Shown here piece by piece: positions 1-8,050 of a DNA stretch of 35,894 nt; position 1 is the first letter of the stretch; each line of letters begins with the position of its first letter. The notes below the pieces were generated by a model that was not told the origin of the DNA, searched no databases, and saw only the letters and a list, made by a program, of their open reading frames with translations. A program made the position numbers and the translations under genes. The DNA comes from Gammaproteobacteria bacterium (lineage in GTDB: Bacteria > Pseudomonadota > Gammaproteobacteria > Steroidobacterales > Steroidobacteraceae), in NCBI GenBank assembly GCA_028293805.1, contig JAQGOC010000099.1, forward strand, positions 1 to 35,894. The letters run 5' to 3'.

Positions 1-635
1 GTGATCATGGGACGCGAGCCCCAGCCTTCCTCCTCCAGGGTCAGCTTGAGCATGTCGGGCTGCTGCTCGGCGATGTGCCTGTCGAGCAGTGCCTTGTCCT
101 TCTCGAAGTCGCTGACGTTCACGGCCATGTTGGTCCCATGGCTGCCCGGATAAGTGACGAGATTGCCTGTCGCGAAGATGCGCGGCGAGAGTATGCGCCC
201 CGCACGCTCATCCGCCCGCAGCCCGAGAATGTGCTCCGCCCGGTTGCCGCAGTCGAACACCGTGGTCACGCCGGAGTAGAGATAGCTCGCGAGCGCCTCT
301 ACGCCCTGCTGGCGATTCGGCGGCGCCGAGGTGTCTCCTACTTTCGCGGTCAGGTCGACACCGCCGCGCAAGTGGATATGAATATCCATGAGGCCGGGCA
401 TCAGGTACTTGCCCTTGCCGTCGATGCGTCTGCCTTTGAGATCGTGCGCAAGGGAGCTCGGCGTAACGGTAGTGATCCTGTTCCCTTCAATTGCCACTGT
501 CATGTCGGGCTGCGGCGCGTGGCCCAGGCCGTCAATCACGGTGACGTGTTCGATGACCACGCTGTCCGCCTGCGCGGCCGAGATGGACAGCATCCATGTG
601 AGGGCAGTCGCCCCGAGAATTGCCGGCAGCTTCAT
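1..635 (-). CDS. Amidohydrolase family protein, exported (partial, runs off the window edge)
   Basis: Only the N-terminal 211 residues are in the window; the rest lies beyond base 1. The protein opens with a signal peptide (MKLPAILGATALTCMLSISAAQA). An amidohydrolase entry follows, with a beta-sandwich segment and then the metal-binding LMDIHIHLRGG motif, whose HxH pair binds the catalytic metal in this superfamily. The family hydrolyses C-N bonds in amides, cyclic ureas or dipeptides; the substrate here cannot be told. Start choice: the ATG at 635 overlaps the TGA of the upstream gene as ATGA, which implies translational coupling. It resembles the neighbouring amidohydrolase in layout (signal peptide, then HxH near residue 90-110), so the two may act on related substrates in the periplasm. 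Confidence 0.85.
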   Translation of the reverse strand, partial: MKLPAILGATALTWMLSISAAQADSVVIEHVTVIDGLGHAPQPDMTVAIEGNRITTVTPSSLAHDLKGRRIDGKGKYLMPGLMDIHIHLRGGVDLTAKVGDTSAPPNRQQGVEALASYLYSGVTTVFDCGNRAEHILGLRADERAGRILSPRIFATGNLVTYPGSHGTNMAVNVSDFEKDKALLDRHIAEQQPDMLKLTLEEEGWGSRPMI

Positions 636-2008
636 TGCGTATCTCCCGTAGTTTTCGCGACGATTCCGCCGCGCATGACGAAGCTGACGTTCATGACGGC
701 GTGAATATCTGCCAGCGGATCTTGAGCCAACGCGATGACATCCGCGGCCATGCCGGGCTCGAGTTTGCCGACGTCCTTGATCCCGCCCGCCTGCGCCGCG
801 TTGACCGTGCCGGCCATCAGGGCTTCCATCGGCGTCAGGCCGGAATCCACGACGTACGTGACCATTTCCATTCCATTCTCACCGTGCGGTACGAGCGGAG
901 CGTCGGTGCCGAGCGCGATGCCGACGCCGATCTTATGTGCCAGGGTCACGAGCTTGCGCGGCTGAGTGCCGAGCTTGAGCACCTTTTCCATGGAGACCGC
1001 GGGCAGATCCTTCAGCGGCCCATTGCGAACCTTCTCGGGAGTGTCGCCGACGTACGTGATGGTGGCCGCGGTCGGTATGAGCCAGATGCCTTTGGCCTTC
1101 ATCGCCTTCAGCGTCTCTTCGTCGGCCCACATGCCGTGCTCGATGGAGTCGAAGTTGGCGCGGATGCAGGCGTCGATCGCCGCTTTGGCGTGCGCATGCG
1201 CCGTTACTCTGCGGCCAAAGGCATGTGCCGTGCCGGCGATGGCTTGCAACTCCTCATCGGTGAATTGCTGGCCGGTGCCGCCGTCTCCTTCATCGAGTGT
1301 GCCGCCGGATGCCATGACTTTGATGACATCGACGCCCCTGCGGATTGCCTCGCGCACCGCGCGGCGGCAGTCATCGGCTCCGTTGCAAACGCCGCGGCGG
1401 ATGATACCGGTGAGAAGCTCTTCGCGCAGGTTGTGATTATCGGCGTGACCGTTGGTCGGACTTATCGGGTCGCCGGACGCCAGAATGCGCGGTCCCTGCA
1501 CGATGCCGTCGCGGATCGAGTCTCTCAGCCCGAGGACGGTGTATCCCTCGGAGCCGAGATCGCGCACCGTCGTGAAGCCTCCCATGAGAGCCGCCAGGGC
1601 GCTGCGGTAGGCAACGATTGTAAAATAATTGTCAGGTTCTCGCAGGTTGAGATCCCGGCCGCGTTCCGCGCCGCCACTCAAGTGCACGTGCAGATCGATG
1701 AATCCGGGCATGACGAACCGGCTCGTGAGGTCGATGACACGGGTGTCCGCCGGCAGGCCGAGCGCCGCGGCATCGGCGTAACCCGCGCGTATCTCTTTGA
1801 TATTTCCCTGTTGTACGACGACGGTCGCCTTCTCGACGGGCTGTTTGCCCGGCACCGCGAGCAGTCGTCCCGCATGGATTATGGAGAAGGGCGGGGGAGC
1901 GAGCGGCGCGGCATTCGCCGTCCCCGGCGCCGCGATAGTGGCCGCGCCGGCCGCGAGCCCGAGCAGCAGCTGACGTAAAAATCCAACACCTCGCCGGGCG
2001 ACTCGCAT
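632..2008 (-). CDS. Exported metal-dependent amidohydrolase (imidazolonepropionase/prolidase-like)
   Basis: A 458-residue periplasmic hydrolase. The first ~33 residues form a signal peptide with an Arg-rich n-region and an AGAATIAAPGTANA end. The metal site is visible: FIDLHVHL (H107, H109), a lysine in VIKVMASGG that fits the bridging carboxylated lysine, the HAHAK and SIEHG histidines, and GTDAPLVPHG carrying the catalytic aspartate. This layout fits the group annotated as imidazolonepropionase-like or Xaa-Pro dipeptidase amidohydrolases, which often cleave N-acyl or proline dipeptides; the substrate is not predictable. Start choice: an AGGAG (2019-2023) lies 10 bases before the ATG at 2008, and the signal peptide begins there. 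The same frame is open upstream to 2083, but that extension would bury the signal peptide. It is the first gene of a pair with the overlapping downstream amidohydrolase. Confidence 0.88.
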   Translation of the reverse strand: MRVARRGVGFLRQLLLGLAAGAATIAAPGTANAAPLAPPPFSIIHAGRLLAVPGKQPVEKATVVVQQGNIKEIRAGYADAAALGLPADTRVIDLTSRFVMPGFIDLHVHLSGGAERGRDLNLREPDNYFTIVAYRSALAALMGGFTTVRDLGSEGYTVLGLRDSIRDGIVQGPRILASGDPISPTNGHADNHNLREELLTGIIRRGVCNGADDCRRAVREAIRRGVDVIKVMASGGTLDEGDGGTGQQFTDEELQAIAGTAHAFGRRVTAHAHAKAAIDACIRANFDSIEHGMWADEETLKAMKAKGIWLIPTAATITYVGDTPEKVRNGPLKDLPAVSMEKVLKLGTQPRKLVTLAHKIGVGIALGTDAPLVPHGENGMEMVTYVVDSGLTPMEALMAGTVNAAQAGGIKDVGKLEPGMAADVIALAQDPLADIHAVMNVSFVMRGGIVAKTTGDTQ

Positions 2009-2094
2009 ACTCGTTCCGCTCCTGTTTGTGCACTCATGGGGCGCTGTCTTTGCCGACAGCACCCGCGCAGTGCGTGAATGCAACTCGAAAACGC

Positions 2095-2123
2095 TTCACA
2101 CTTAAAGCTTCTGACGATAGTAT
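2095..2123 (+). promoter_or_regulatory. Possible sigma-70 promoter for the TonB-dependent receptor
   Basis: TTCACA (2095-2100) and TAGTAT (2118-2123) are 17 bases apart. They lie about 110 bases before the receptor start, in an AT-rich patch of the gap between two divergent genes. The -35 box differs from consensus at one base and the -10 box at two. This is a pattern match only. Confidence 0.3.
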
Positions 2124-2234
2124 GAGTATGAATATATATTCGCAAGCACGCGCGGCCTGCGAAAAAGGCTGGCCTGCCCGCGGGGCGAAACGCTCCTGCG
2201 CCAGGCAGCGTGGGTCAACAATTGGGGAGCAGAT

Positions 2235-4655
2235 ATGTCTTTGCGTAGACAACTCGGCAGGTCGCCATCGATCATCGTAATGACGCTGGCCGTCACACGG
2301 CTCGCGACGGCGGCAGAGCCTGCTGCTCCGGCGGGCCCGGACAACGCCAGCGATGCAGGCACCACGGAGGTCACTGAAGTCCTGGTGACCGCTCGTAAAC
2401 GCGGCGAGGAGCGGCTGCAGGACATTCCCACCTCGATCACCGCTTTCGGCGAGCAGGCGCTGGAAAAAATGGGCGTCAAGGATTTCACGGACTTCGCCTA
2501 CCAGGTGCCCGGCCTCACGTTCAACGATACCGGGGCCGGGGAGAAGCGCTACATCCTGCGCGGCATCCAGTCGCCCGGCCAGGAGCAGGTGGCGATCTAT
2601 TTCGACGAGGTTCCGGCACCAGGCATTCAGAGCAGCACCGGCGACAGCGGCTCGCAGGCGCCCGATCTGAAGCTGATCGACATGGAGCGCATCGAGGTGT
2701 TGAAGGGGCCTCAGGGCACGACCTTTGGTGCCAATTCGCAGACGGGCGCGGTGCGCTTCATCTCGAAGAAGCCGAACCTCAATGAGGTGAGCGGCTCCGT
2801 GCAGGTCGGCGGCGATTACATGCCGGACGGCAACCCGGGCACGGACACCGCCGGGATCTTCAACCTGCCGTTGATCAAGGGGGTGCTCGCCCTGCGCGCC
2901 ACGGCCTACTACGATCACCAGGGCGGGTACATTGACAACGTGCGCCTGGGGATGAACGACATCAACTGGAACAACACCACCGGCGGGCGCGTCACCCTGC
3001 GCTATCAGCCGACGGATGCGACGACGCTCGATGCGATGATCTGGCTGCAGGACCGGCAGACCGGCGGGGCCAACGGGTACTATCCGTTCGACACCTTCCA
3101 TGTGAGGAACAACACTCCCTCGGACCAGGGTTTCAGGGACAATGTGCCCGCATTCGCGTTCTTCCAGACCGGTACGTTCAACACCGCCGATTACGTGCAG
3201 ACGCCGAATCCGGACAAGCAGCAGATCTACAGCCTCAACCTCACGCAAGCTTTCAGCTGGGCATCGCTGACCGCGGCCACTTCGCTGTACAAGCGCAACT
3301 TCGGGTTTTACCGCGACAACACCTGGGCCATCGAATCGCTCGGCGTGGGACCGCCGGGGGCGACCGTCTGCTACAAGAACGCGACCACGACCCAGCCCTG
3401 TCAGCGCTCGGATCTGTTTCCGGAGCTGACGAATCAGACTCAGGACATTACGCAGAAGACCGTTGAAATACGCCTCAACTCTGTCGGCACCGGCGACCTG
3501 CAATGGCTCGGCGGCTTTTTCTACCGCGACCGCGACTCCGGCTTCCAGAGCGTTTCGCCGATCGTCGATCCGAGCACCGGGCTGCCGTATCCGGTTACGG
3601 GACCGCCGCCGGGGTATTCGCTCAATCCGGGCGCCGGCATCGAGGGCTGTCAGCCGTGCGCGCTCGCCCGCTTCAACACGCGCACGATCAAGGAGTCGGC
3701 GGAGTTCGGCGAGTTGAGCTACAAGTTGTTCCACAAGCTCGAGCTCATGGTGGGCCTGCGCGAGTTCGAGGCGCGCCAGAGCGATGCCGGGTTCTACCTG
3801 TTCCAGTTCCCGCTGCTCGGCAACTCATTGCCGCCGCCGACCCAGAGCTCGTTCAAGGAAAACAAGCTCATCAAGAAATACCAGATCTCCTACAAGCCGG
3901 CGGACGACATCACCGTGTATGCGCTGGCGTCGCAGGGCTTTCGTCTCGGCGGCACCAACCAGTCCACGTTCGCACAGGTTCCCAAGGGCTACGCCGCGGA
4001 CTCCCTGTGGAACTACGAGCTGGGCGCAAAGACTTCCTGGTTCGAGCGCCGCCTGACGGTGAATGTCGCCGCATTCGACATCGACTGGTCCAACATCCAG
4101 GTAGCCGGCCGCGACCCTACGGGCTCCTTCGGATTCATCTCGAATGCGGGCACCGCGCGCGTGACGGGCTTAGAGTTCGAGACTTTTGTCCACCCGGTGC
4201 GCGGCCTGGATTTCTCGGCCGGCTTCGAATATCTGCCCGAGCGCCAGTTGACCCAGAATCAGGTGAACGATCAGGTGGTTGCGCCCGGCAGGAAGGGCGA
4301 CAAGCTGCCGCGCATTCCGCAGTTCACGGCGGACTTCTCCGCGCAATACGAGCACAGCCTCGCCGCGGCTCCCGATTGGGCGGCGTTCATCCGCGGCGAC
4401 TGGTCGTATCACGGCTCGTCGGCCACGGACTTCTCACCCAGCTCGGCGGTGTATCGCACGCAGCATGCCTATGACATCACCAACTTCCGCGTGGGTGCGA
4501 CGAACGACAGGACCGGCTACGACCTCGCGTTCTACGTGGCCAATGCGTTCGACGTCCATGGGGATGTCTACCTACTGGCCGCCACGGCCACACCGACCGT
4601 CAAGTACACCAACATGCCGCGGACGATCGGCATCGACGTGACGAAGAAATTCTGA
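2235..4655 (+). CDS. TonB-dependent outer-membrane receptor
   Basis: An 806-residue outer-membrane active transporter. A signal sequence ends near TAAEP (residues ~27-31). A TonB-box-like segment (VLVTARKRGEERLQDIP) leads into the plug domain, with the conserved ITAF...ALEKMG, YILRGI and MERIEVLKGPQGTTFGANSQTGAVRFISKKP stretches. The rest is a 22-strand-type beta barrel that ends in a terminal phenylalanine (VTKKF), as outer-membrane insertion requires. It belongs to the large receptor group that includes siderophore and plant-compound receptors. The ligand cannot be read from the sequence, and no Fur box or siderophore gene is nearby. A GGGGAG ribosome-binding site precedes the ATG. It is divergent from the amidohydrolases and convergent with the DUF6644 cluster, so it may supply a substrate to either. 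Confidence 0.93.
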   Translation: MSLRRQLGRSPSIIVMTLAVTRLATAAEPAAPAGPDNASDAGTTEVTEVLVTARKRGEERLQDIPTSITAFGEQALEKMGVKDFTDFAYQVPGLTFNDTGAGEKRYILRGIQSPGQEQVAIYFDEVPAPGIQSSTGDSGSQAPDLKLIDMERIEVLKGPQGTTFGANSQTGAVRFISKKPNLNEVSGSVQVGGDYMPDGNPGTDTAGIFNLPLIKGVLALRATAYYDHQGGYIDNVRLGMNDINWNNTTGGRVTLRYQPTDATTLDAMIWLQDRQTGGANGYYPFDTFHVRNNTPSDQGFRDNVPAFAFFQTGTFNTADYVQTPNPDKQQIYSLNLTQAFSWASLTAATSLYKRNFGFYRDNTWAIESLGVGPPGATVCYKNATTTQPCQRSDLFPELTNQTQDITQKTVEIRLNSVGTGDLQWLGGFFYRDRDSGFQSVSPIVDPSTGLPYPVTGPPPGYSLNPGAGIEGCQPCALARFNTRTIKESAEFGELSYKLFHKLELMVGLREFEARQSDAGFYLFQFPLLGNSLPPPTQSSFKENKLIKKYQISYKPADDITVYALASQGFRLGGTNQSTFAQVPKGYAADSLWNYELGAKTSWFERRLTVNVAAFDIDWSNIQVAGRDPTGSFGFISNAGTARVTGLEFETFVHPVRGLDFSAGFEYLPERQLTQNQVNDQVVAPGRKGDKLPRIPQFTADFSAQYEHSLAAAPDWAAFIRGDWSYHGSSATDFSPSSAVYRTQHAYDITNFRVGATNDRTGYDLAFYVANAFDVHGDVYLLAATATPTVKYTNMPRTIGIDVTKKF

Positions 4656-4664
4656 TGATCTGAG

Positions 4665-4685
4665 TGGCCGCAAGGGGGGCGGCCA
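4665..4685. terminator. Hairpin 1 between convergent genes
   Basis: A 7-bp perfect stem, TGGCCGC / GCGGCCA, with a 7-base loop, 9 bases after the receptor stop codon. There is no T-tract, so it may act together with the larger hairpin that follows. Confidence 0.4.
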
Positions 4686-4694
4686 GTCGCTTGG

Positions 4695-4725
4695 GCCGCG
4701 GCGGGGCAGGGATGCCCGCCGCGGC
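4695..4725. terminator. Hairpin 2, probable bidirectional terminator
   Basis: GCCGCGGCGGGGCA pairs with TGCCCGCCGCGGC in a 13-bp GC-rich stem with one bulged G and a 4-base loop. It sits between the tail-to-tail ends of the TonB receptor (4655) and the last DUF6644 gene (4751). The position and stability fit a shared transcription end, although no T-tract follows on either strand. Confidence 0.5.
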
Positions 4726-4750
4726 ATCTCCTCGTCTGCGCCAAGCTGCG

Positions 4751-5221
4751 TTAGACGAAGCCGATGGCGCGGCCCGCCATGCTGACAGCGAACCAGAAGA
4801 GCAGCGACAATGCGACAGCGGTCCTCGCGAGCCACGGTTTCTGCGCTTCGCTGGCGGCGACCCTGCCGAACAATGACGCCTGAACGATCACGGCAAGCAG
4901 CAGCAACAGCATCTTCAGGGCGAACGCCGGATTGTAGAAGTAATGCCTGGGGCTGCCGATGAACATCAGTAACCCGGTCCCCACCGCGAGCGCCAGGCCA
5001 AGCCAGATCAGCGGGGTGGCCTCCCTGGCCACTTGCGGCACCGTCTGCTGCTTGAGAATGAGTCCCAGCAGACGCAGGCTGATCAGGACCAGCGAGGCCA
5101 GCAGCAGCACGAAGCCCATCACGTGGAGGACCTGAAAAGCCGCGATGAGCAGGTGATTGGATCTGCTGATCCCATGCGAAAGCCAGGAGCCCTGGATCCA
5201 GTTCAATACGGCGGATGACAT
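4751..5221 (-). CDS. DUF6644 family membrane protein (paralogue 2)
   Basis: A 156-residue inner-membrane protein with four predicted transmembrane helices; its function is unknown. It matches the DUF6644 pattern: a short amphipathic start (NWIQGSWLSHGI), a first helix with a histidine (FQVLHVMGF) followed by LRLLGLIL, then LALAVGTGLLMFIGSP, an NPAFALKM turn with lysine, and a last helix ending in GRAIGFV. It aligns along its length with the gene just upstream, sharing the LRLLG..L, SG/TGLLxF, PA(W/F)xxK and GRxI positions. The two are therefore tandem paralogues and may form a heterodimer. Start choice: the ATG at 5221 matches the family N-terminus; the open frame to 5365 upstream is a shadow. 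The intramembrane histidines could bind heme or metal, which is inference. Confidence 0.75.
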   Translation of the reverse strand: MSSAVLNWIQGSWLSHGISRSNHLLIAAFQVLHVMGFVLLLASLVLISLRLLGLILKQQTVPQVAREATPLIWLGLALAVGTGLLMFIGSPRHYFYNPAFALKMLLLLLAVIVQASLFGRVAASEAQKPWLARTAVALSLLFWFAVSMAGRAIGFV

Positions 5222-5253
5222 GTTCGCGTCCCGCGTGAGGCCCTCGAGGGCGC

Positions 5254-5757
5254 TCACGCCCAGTGAGGAATGTAGGCAATGAGCCGGCCGCAGATGATGA
5301 CCAGCGTCCAGAGGGTGAGCGAGGCCAGACCGGCATATCTGACCCCGCGCGGCACTGTCGGGCACTCCGCCAGCGCGCCCGGGCGCCTGGCGATCACAAA
5401 CTCGAAATACAGGGCATTCAGTCCGGCAAATCCGATGAAGGCGAACTTGAATATCCAGGCGGGACTGGCGACGACGGTGGCGGCTTCGGCCCAGAACAGC
5501 AGGCCGCCGGAGATGAACACGAGGGCGAATCCGGCCAGTACATAGGGCCGCAGACCGTGCAGGACACTCCTCACCGGCACTTGTCTGAGGATCACTCCCA
5601 GCAGGCGCAGATCGGTCAGAAAGATCAGGCCGACCGACACCGAAAGCGCAATGAGATGCGTGCCTTCAATGATGGGAAAGGCATAGCGGGACTCTGCAAT
5701 TGACGTTCCGAGCGGCGTGGCTTCAATGGCGTCGGCGAGAGCGGCGATGGTGGTCAT
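5254..5757 (-). CDS. DUF6644 family membrane protein (paralogue 1)
   Basis: A 167-residue protein with four predicted transmembrane helices. It opens with LADAIEATPLGTSIAES, then a first helix carrying the family's P..E..H pattern (FPIIEGTHLIAL), TDLRLLGVIL, VFISGGLLFW, PAWIFKF and a final helix with CGRLIAYIPHW. This is the DUF6644 layout, and no function has been assigned to the family as far as I know. The ATG at 5757 overlaps the TGA of the upstream gene as ATGA and has GAAGG before it, so the two are translationally coupled. The second DUF6644 gene starts 32 bases downstream. The conserved membrane histidine and the company of a c-type cytochrome lipoprotein make a redox or metal role conceivable but unproven. 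Confidence 0.78.
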   Translation of the reverse strand: MTTIAALADAIEATPLGTSIAESRYAFPIIEGTHLIALSVSVGLIFLTDLRLLGVILRQVPVRSVLHGLRPYVLAGFALVFISGGLLFWAEAATVVASPAWIFKFAFIGFAGLNALYFEFVIARRPGALAECPTVPRGVRYAGLASLTLWTLVIICGRLIAYIPHWA

Positions 5758-6761
5758 GGCGCCGCCTTCTTGGGTACGGCGACCTGGCCGAAGGGGCCGT
5801 TGTTTTCCACGCATGGGCGCTCGACGTGGTCCGCGATGAGCTCCTTGCCGGGACTATTCGCAAGGGGGACTTCATAGTGCCAGCCATCCTGCGGATCTCC
5901 TGCTACGTAGCGACGGTTCGGAATCGTCACGGTCCAGGGTTGTGTATAGACGGTGGGATCGGTGAAAGTTGCTTCGTAGTCGAAGCGCTTACCGGCATTG
6001 TCGAAGATGTAACGTTCCCGAATGTGCACGTTCTCGCTGGCAAATTCGCCAGTCCGAGCAAATCGCGCCTTGGAGTTGCTGTTGGTGACATCGACCACCA
6101 GGGTGTTGCCTTCCCAGTGGCCGCGCGAGTCGCCATTCCAGAGCTTGATGTTCTGGGGCAGATGCGGTTTGCCATCCAGATGAATGATCCGGGTTCCGGA
6201 ATTGAAGAGGAACACCACGGCCTGCGGAAACTGCCGGATCTCATACCCGTGCCACATGAAGGATTTCGGGATCCCCGCGGGGGCGCAGCGCGCAAGCGGC
6301 TCGATGTATTCCTGCCGGGTCGCGTTCCAGAGCCCCGCGGCGAACTCCTGCTGCTTTGCGCGTGCCCACGGCTGAAACGGAACCTGCCCGTCCGCGGGGT
6401 CGCTCACGCGGCTTGGCGCACGCTCTGCGCGCGGGCCCAGAGCGCGCTTGCGGCGAACCGGGTCGCCGGGTGTGCCGCCTTGAGGATCCGTAAAGTTGTC
6501 GTGGTTCGCGATCGAGTTGGACCAGTCGCCCTGAATGTCGGGTTGTCCGTCGCCAAGGCGGTGTCCGGTCCACCTCCCGGAGGGGATTGTCGTGAAACTC
6601 TTCTCCCAACGAATCCCCGGTGCGGCTGCCGGCGTTGCCGGCTGGGCCGCGGAGTCCTGCGCGCCCGCGGGTTGTGCGGATGCGAAAGTCCGGGCGACCA
6701 CCCACACCGCGGCTACCAGGCTCAATCGGCGCGGACCGGACCGTGTTTCTGTGCTCCTCAT
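5754..6761 (-). CDS. Exported protein of unknown function with GDSRGHW signature (paralogue A)
   Basis: A 335-residue protein of unknown function. The N-terminus (MRSTETRSGPRRLSLVAAVW...) looks like a signal peptide, followed by an Ala/Gln/Pro-rich stretch. The mature part has GQPDIQGDWSN near residue ~75, a cysteine in ARCAPAGIP, and then the signature GDSRGHWEGNTLVVDVTN. After that come an H(I/V)RERY strand and YTQPWTVTIPNRR. It aligns with the protein encoded just upstream through the signature and the following ~70 residues. These families are common in soil gammaproteobacteria and acidobacteria and lack a known function. Start choice: the ATG at 6761 begins the signal peptide; the open frame continues to 7004 but overlaps the upstream gene. 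Its TGA overlaps the DUF6644 start. Confidence 0.75.
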   Translation of the reverse strand: MRSTETRSGPRRLSLVAAVWVVARTFASAQPAGAQDSAAQPATPAAAPGIRWEKSFTTIPSGRWTGHRLGDGQPDIQGDWSNSIANHDNFTDPQGGTPGDPVRRKRALGPRAERAPSRVSDPADGQVPFQPWARAKQQEFAAGLWNATRQEYIEPLARCAPAGIPKSFMWHGYEIRQFPQAVVFLFNSGTRIIHLDGKPHLPQNIKLWNGDSRGHWEGNTLVVDVTNSNSKARFARTGEFASENVHIRERYIFDNAGKRFDYEATFTDPTVYTQPWTVTIPNRRYVAGDPQDGWHYEVPLANSPGKELIADHVERPCVENNGPFGQVAVPKKAAP

Positions 6762-6817
6762 AAGTCTCTTACCTGCTCTGGCTGCCCTCGCTTGCTGCGC
6801 GGCCGATGGAGCGCCGC

Positions 6818-7597
6818 TCATTGCGCGGCGGGAACCGGGTAGTACTTGTCGTAATCCAGCGTGAAGCAATAGTTCTCGATCAGCTGGAAGTCTTTCTCGC
6901 GGTGCCGGTACAGGAGCACCTCGATGTCCCAGGGGCGACTGAACACGTTGGGATCCTCGATCGTCGCCCGGTAATCGATGGTGTTGGCATCGAGCAGCTT
7001 CCACCGCTCGACCACGTGCATGTCTTCGCTGTGAAAGTTACCGGCGCGATCGAGCCAGGTCTCGTCTTCGAAGTCCGTGACATCCACGACCAGGGTGTCG
7101 CCATCCCAATGGCCACGCGAGTCGCCCAGCCAGAACTGGTGCTTCTCGGCCGGGTGCTGCGTACCGTTGGTGTTGATCGTGCGCACGGAGTGGCCGAATT
7201 CAAAAACGAGCGTCAGATCCTGGGCGCGCTGCAGGATTTGGAACGGCTCCGGATAATAGACGCCGCGTGGCGTACCCAGGGTCCAGCACTTGAGGCGCGG
7301 ATCCTGGCTGTCCCGGACCGCGAAGTTCCTCTGTTTCTGTCCGAGCGCCGCAGGCAGGTAGGGAATGACATTGCCCACCACGATCCCCGCGCTCGGCGGA
7401 GCGTCCTTGCGCGTCGAATGCGGCTCGAGATCGAAATCGGCAGCGCTAGTGGTCTGCCAGATGCCCGAGAAATCCGGCTTGCCGTTCTGGCGCGCAATCC
7501 GGTCGGCCGCCTCCGCCCCGCTCGCGAACAGCACCGGCGAGAGCAGCAGGCACGCCATTCCCATCCTCCAGGCTAACGAAGTCAGCATGGGGTGCAT
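6818..7597 (-). CDS. Exported protein of unknown function with GDSRGHW signature (paralogue B)
   Basis: A 259-residue exported protein of unknown function. A clear signal peptide (MACLLLSPVLFASGAEA) is followed by GKPDFSGIWQTT, the same G(K/Q)PDxxGxW start as paralogue A. The core has FEFGHSVRTINTNG, then GDSRGHWDGDTLVVDVTDFED, an MHVVERWKLL strand, and FSRPWDIEVLLYRHREKD near the C-terminus. The shared motifs show that A and B arose by duplication. The proteins look beta-rich, with no recognisable catalytic motif. The ATG at 7597 follows the TAG of the DUF6152 gene without a gap; an alternative ATG lies three codons in. It lies 56 bases upstream of paralogue A in the same apparent operon. 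Confidence 0.78.
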   Translation of the reverse strand: MHPMLTSLAWRMGMACLLLSPVLFASGAEAADRIARQNGKPDFSGIWQTTSAADFDLEPHSTRKDAPPSAGIVVGNVIPYLPAALGQKQRNFAVRDSQDPRLKCWTLGTPRGVYYPEPFQILQRAQDLTLVFEFGHSVRTINTNGTQHPAEKHQFWLGDSRGHWDGDTLVVDVTDFEDETWLDRAGNFHSEDMHVVERWKLLDANTIDYRATIEDPNVFSRPWDIEVLLYRHREKDFQLIENYCFTLDYDKYYPVPAAQ

Positions 7598-8050
7598 CTA
7601 TTTCTGAGCGCTGCCTGGCGGCTGCGGAACGTCCTGCGCCCCGCCGGTCTGGAAAGTGCGGCCGTCATGCAACGCAATCGTGACGGCGTAGCCGAAAGGC
7701 CCCCCGTTCTTGGCTCGATAGCCTTTCACGTGGACCTCGGCTCCCGGTTGCAGGTCCGTTTTCTGCAGCCCTTTGCCCGACAGAGCGTTGGGCGCCCCGA
7801 GCTCGACCCCCCAGTTCGTGATGCTGCCGTCGGCTGCTTTGACGTCGAAATACAGCCAGCTATGCGGATTGACCCACCTGGCCTTGGTGACGACGCCAGC
7901 GAGATCGAGCGGCTGTTCACCGTCGTACTCCGCAGCGAACGCGTGATGAGCAAACGTCGGCGCCGGCCCGGCGATGAGCCCGAGGGACGCCACGATCGAC
8001 AGAAAACTTCCGCGGAGTTCGAGCCGCGGACCTTGCAACGAAATCGCCAT
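7598..8050 (-). CDS. DUF6152 family exported protein
   Basis: A 150-residue periplasmic protein of the DUF6152 family, function unknown. The signal peptide ends SLGLIAGPAPTFA, directly followed by HHAFAAEYD, the family hallmark. If cleavage is after Ala34 the mature protein starts with His-His. A second hallmark, WVNPHSWLYFDVK, supplies another histidine, and the rest reads like a small OB-fold or beta-barrel domain (GVVTKARW...VHVKGYRAKNG). An N-terminal histidine with further conserved histidines suggests copper or other metal binding, by analogy to histidine-brace proteins; this is inference. A GGAG lies 6 bases before the ATG at 8050. It heads the tight gene run 7598, 6818, 5754, 5254, 4751, all on the minus strand. 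Confidence 0.82.
   Translation of the reverse strand: MAISLQGPRLELRGSFLSIVASLGLIAGPAPTFAHHAFAAEYDGEQPLDLAGVVTKARWVNPHSWLYFDVKAADGSITNWGVELGAPNALSGKGLQKTDLQPGAEVHVKGYRAKNGGPFGYAVTIALHDGRTFQTGGAQDVPQPPGSAQK

Noticed and set aside
620-1978. Long plus-strand open frame opposite the amidohydrolase
   Set aside because: It is exactly antisense to a gene with clear motifs and a signal peptide, is rich in Arg/Asp/His/Ala, and has no domain. High-GC DNA gives such shadow frames.
2034-3734. 566-codon minus-strand open frame opposite the TonB receptor
   Set aside because: It is the mirror of a receptor with well-conserved plug motifs, and its composition (Arg/Val/Ala/Leu) is that of a shadow frame.
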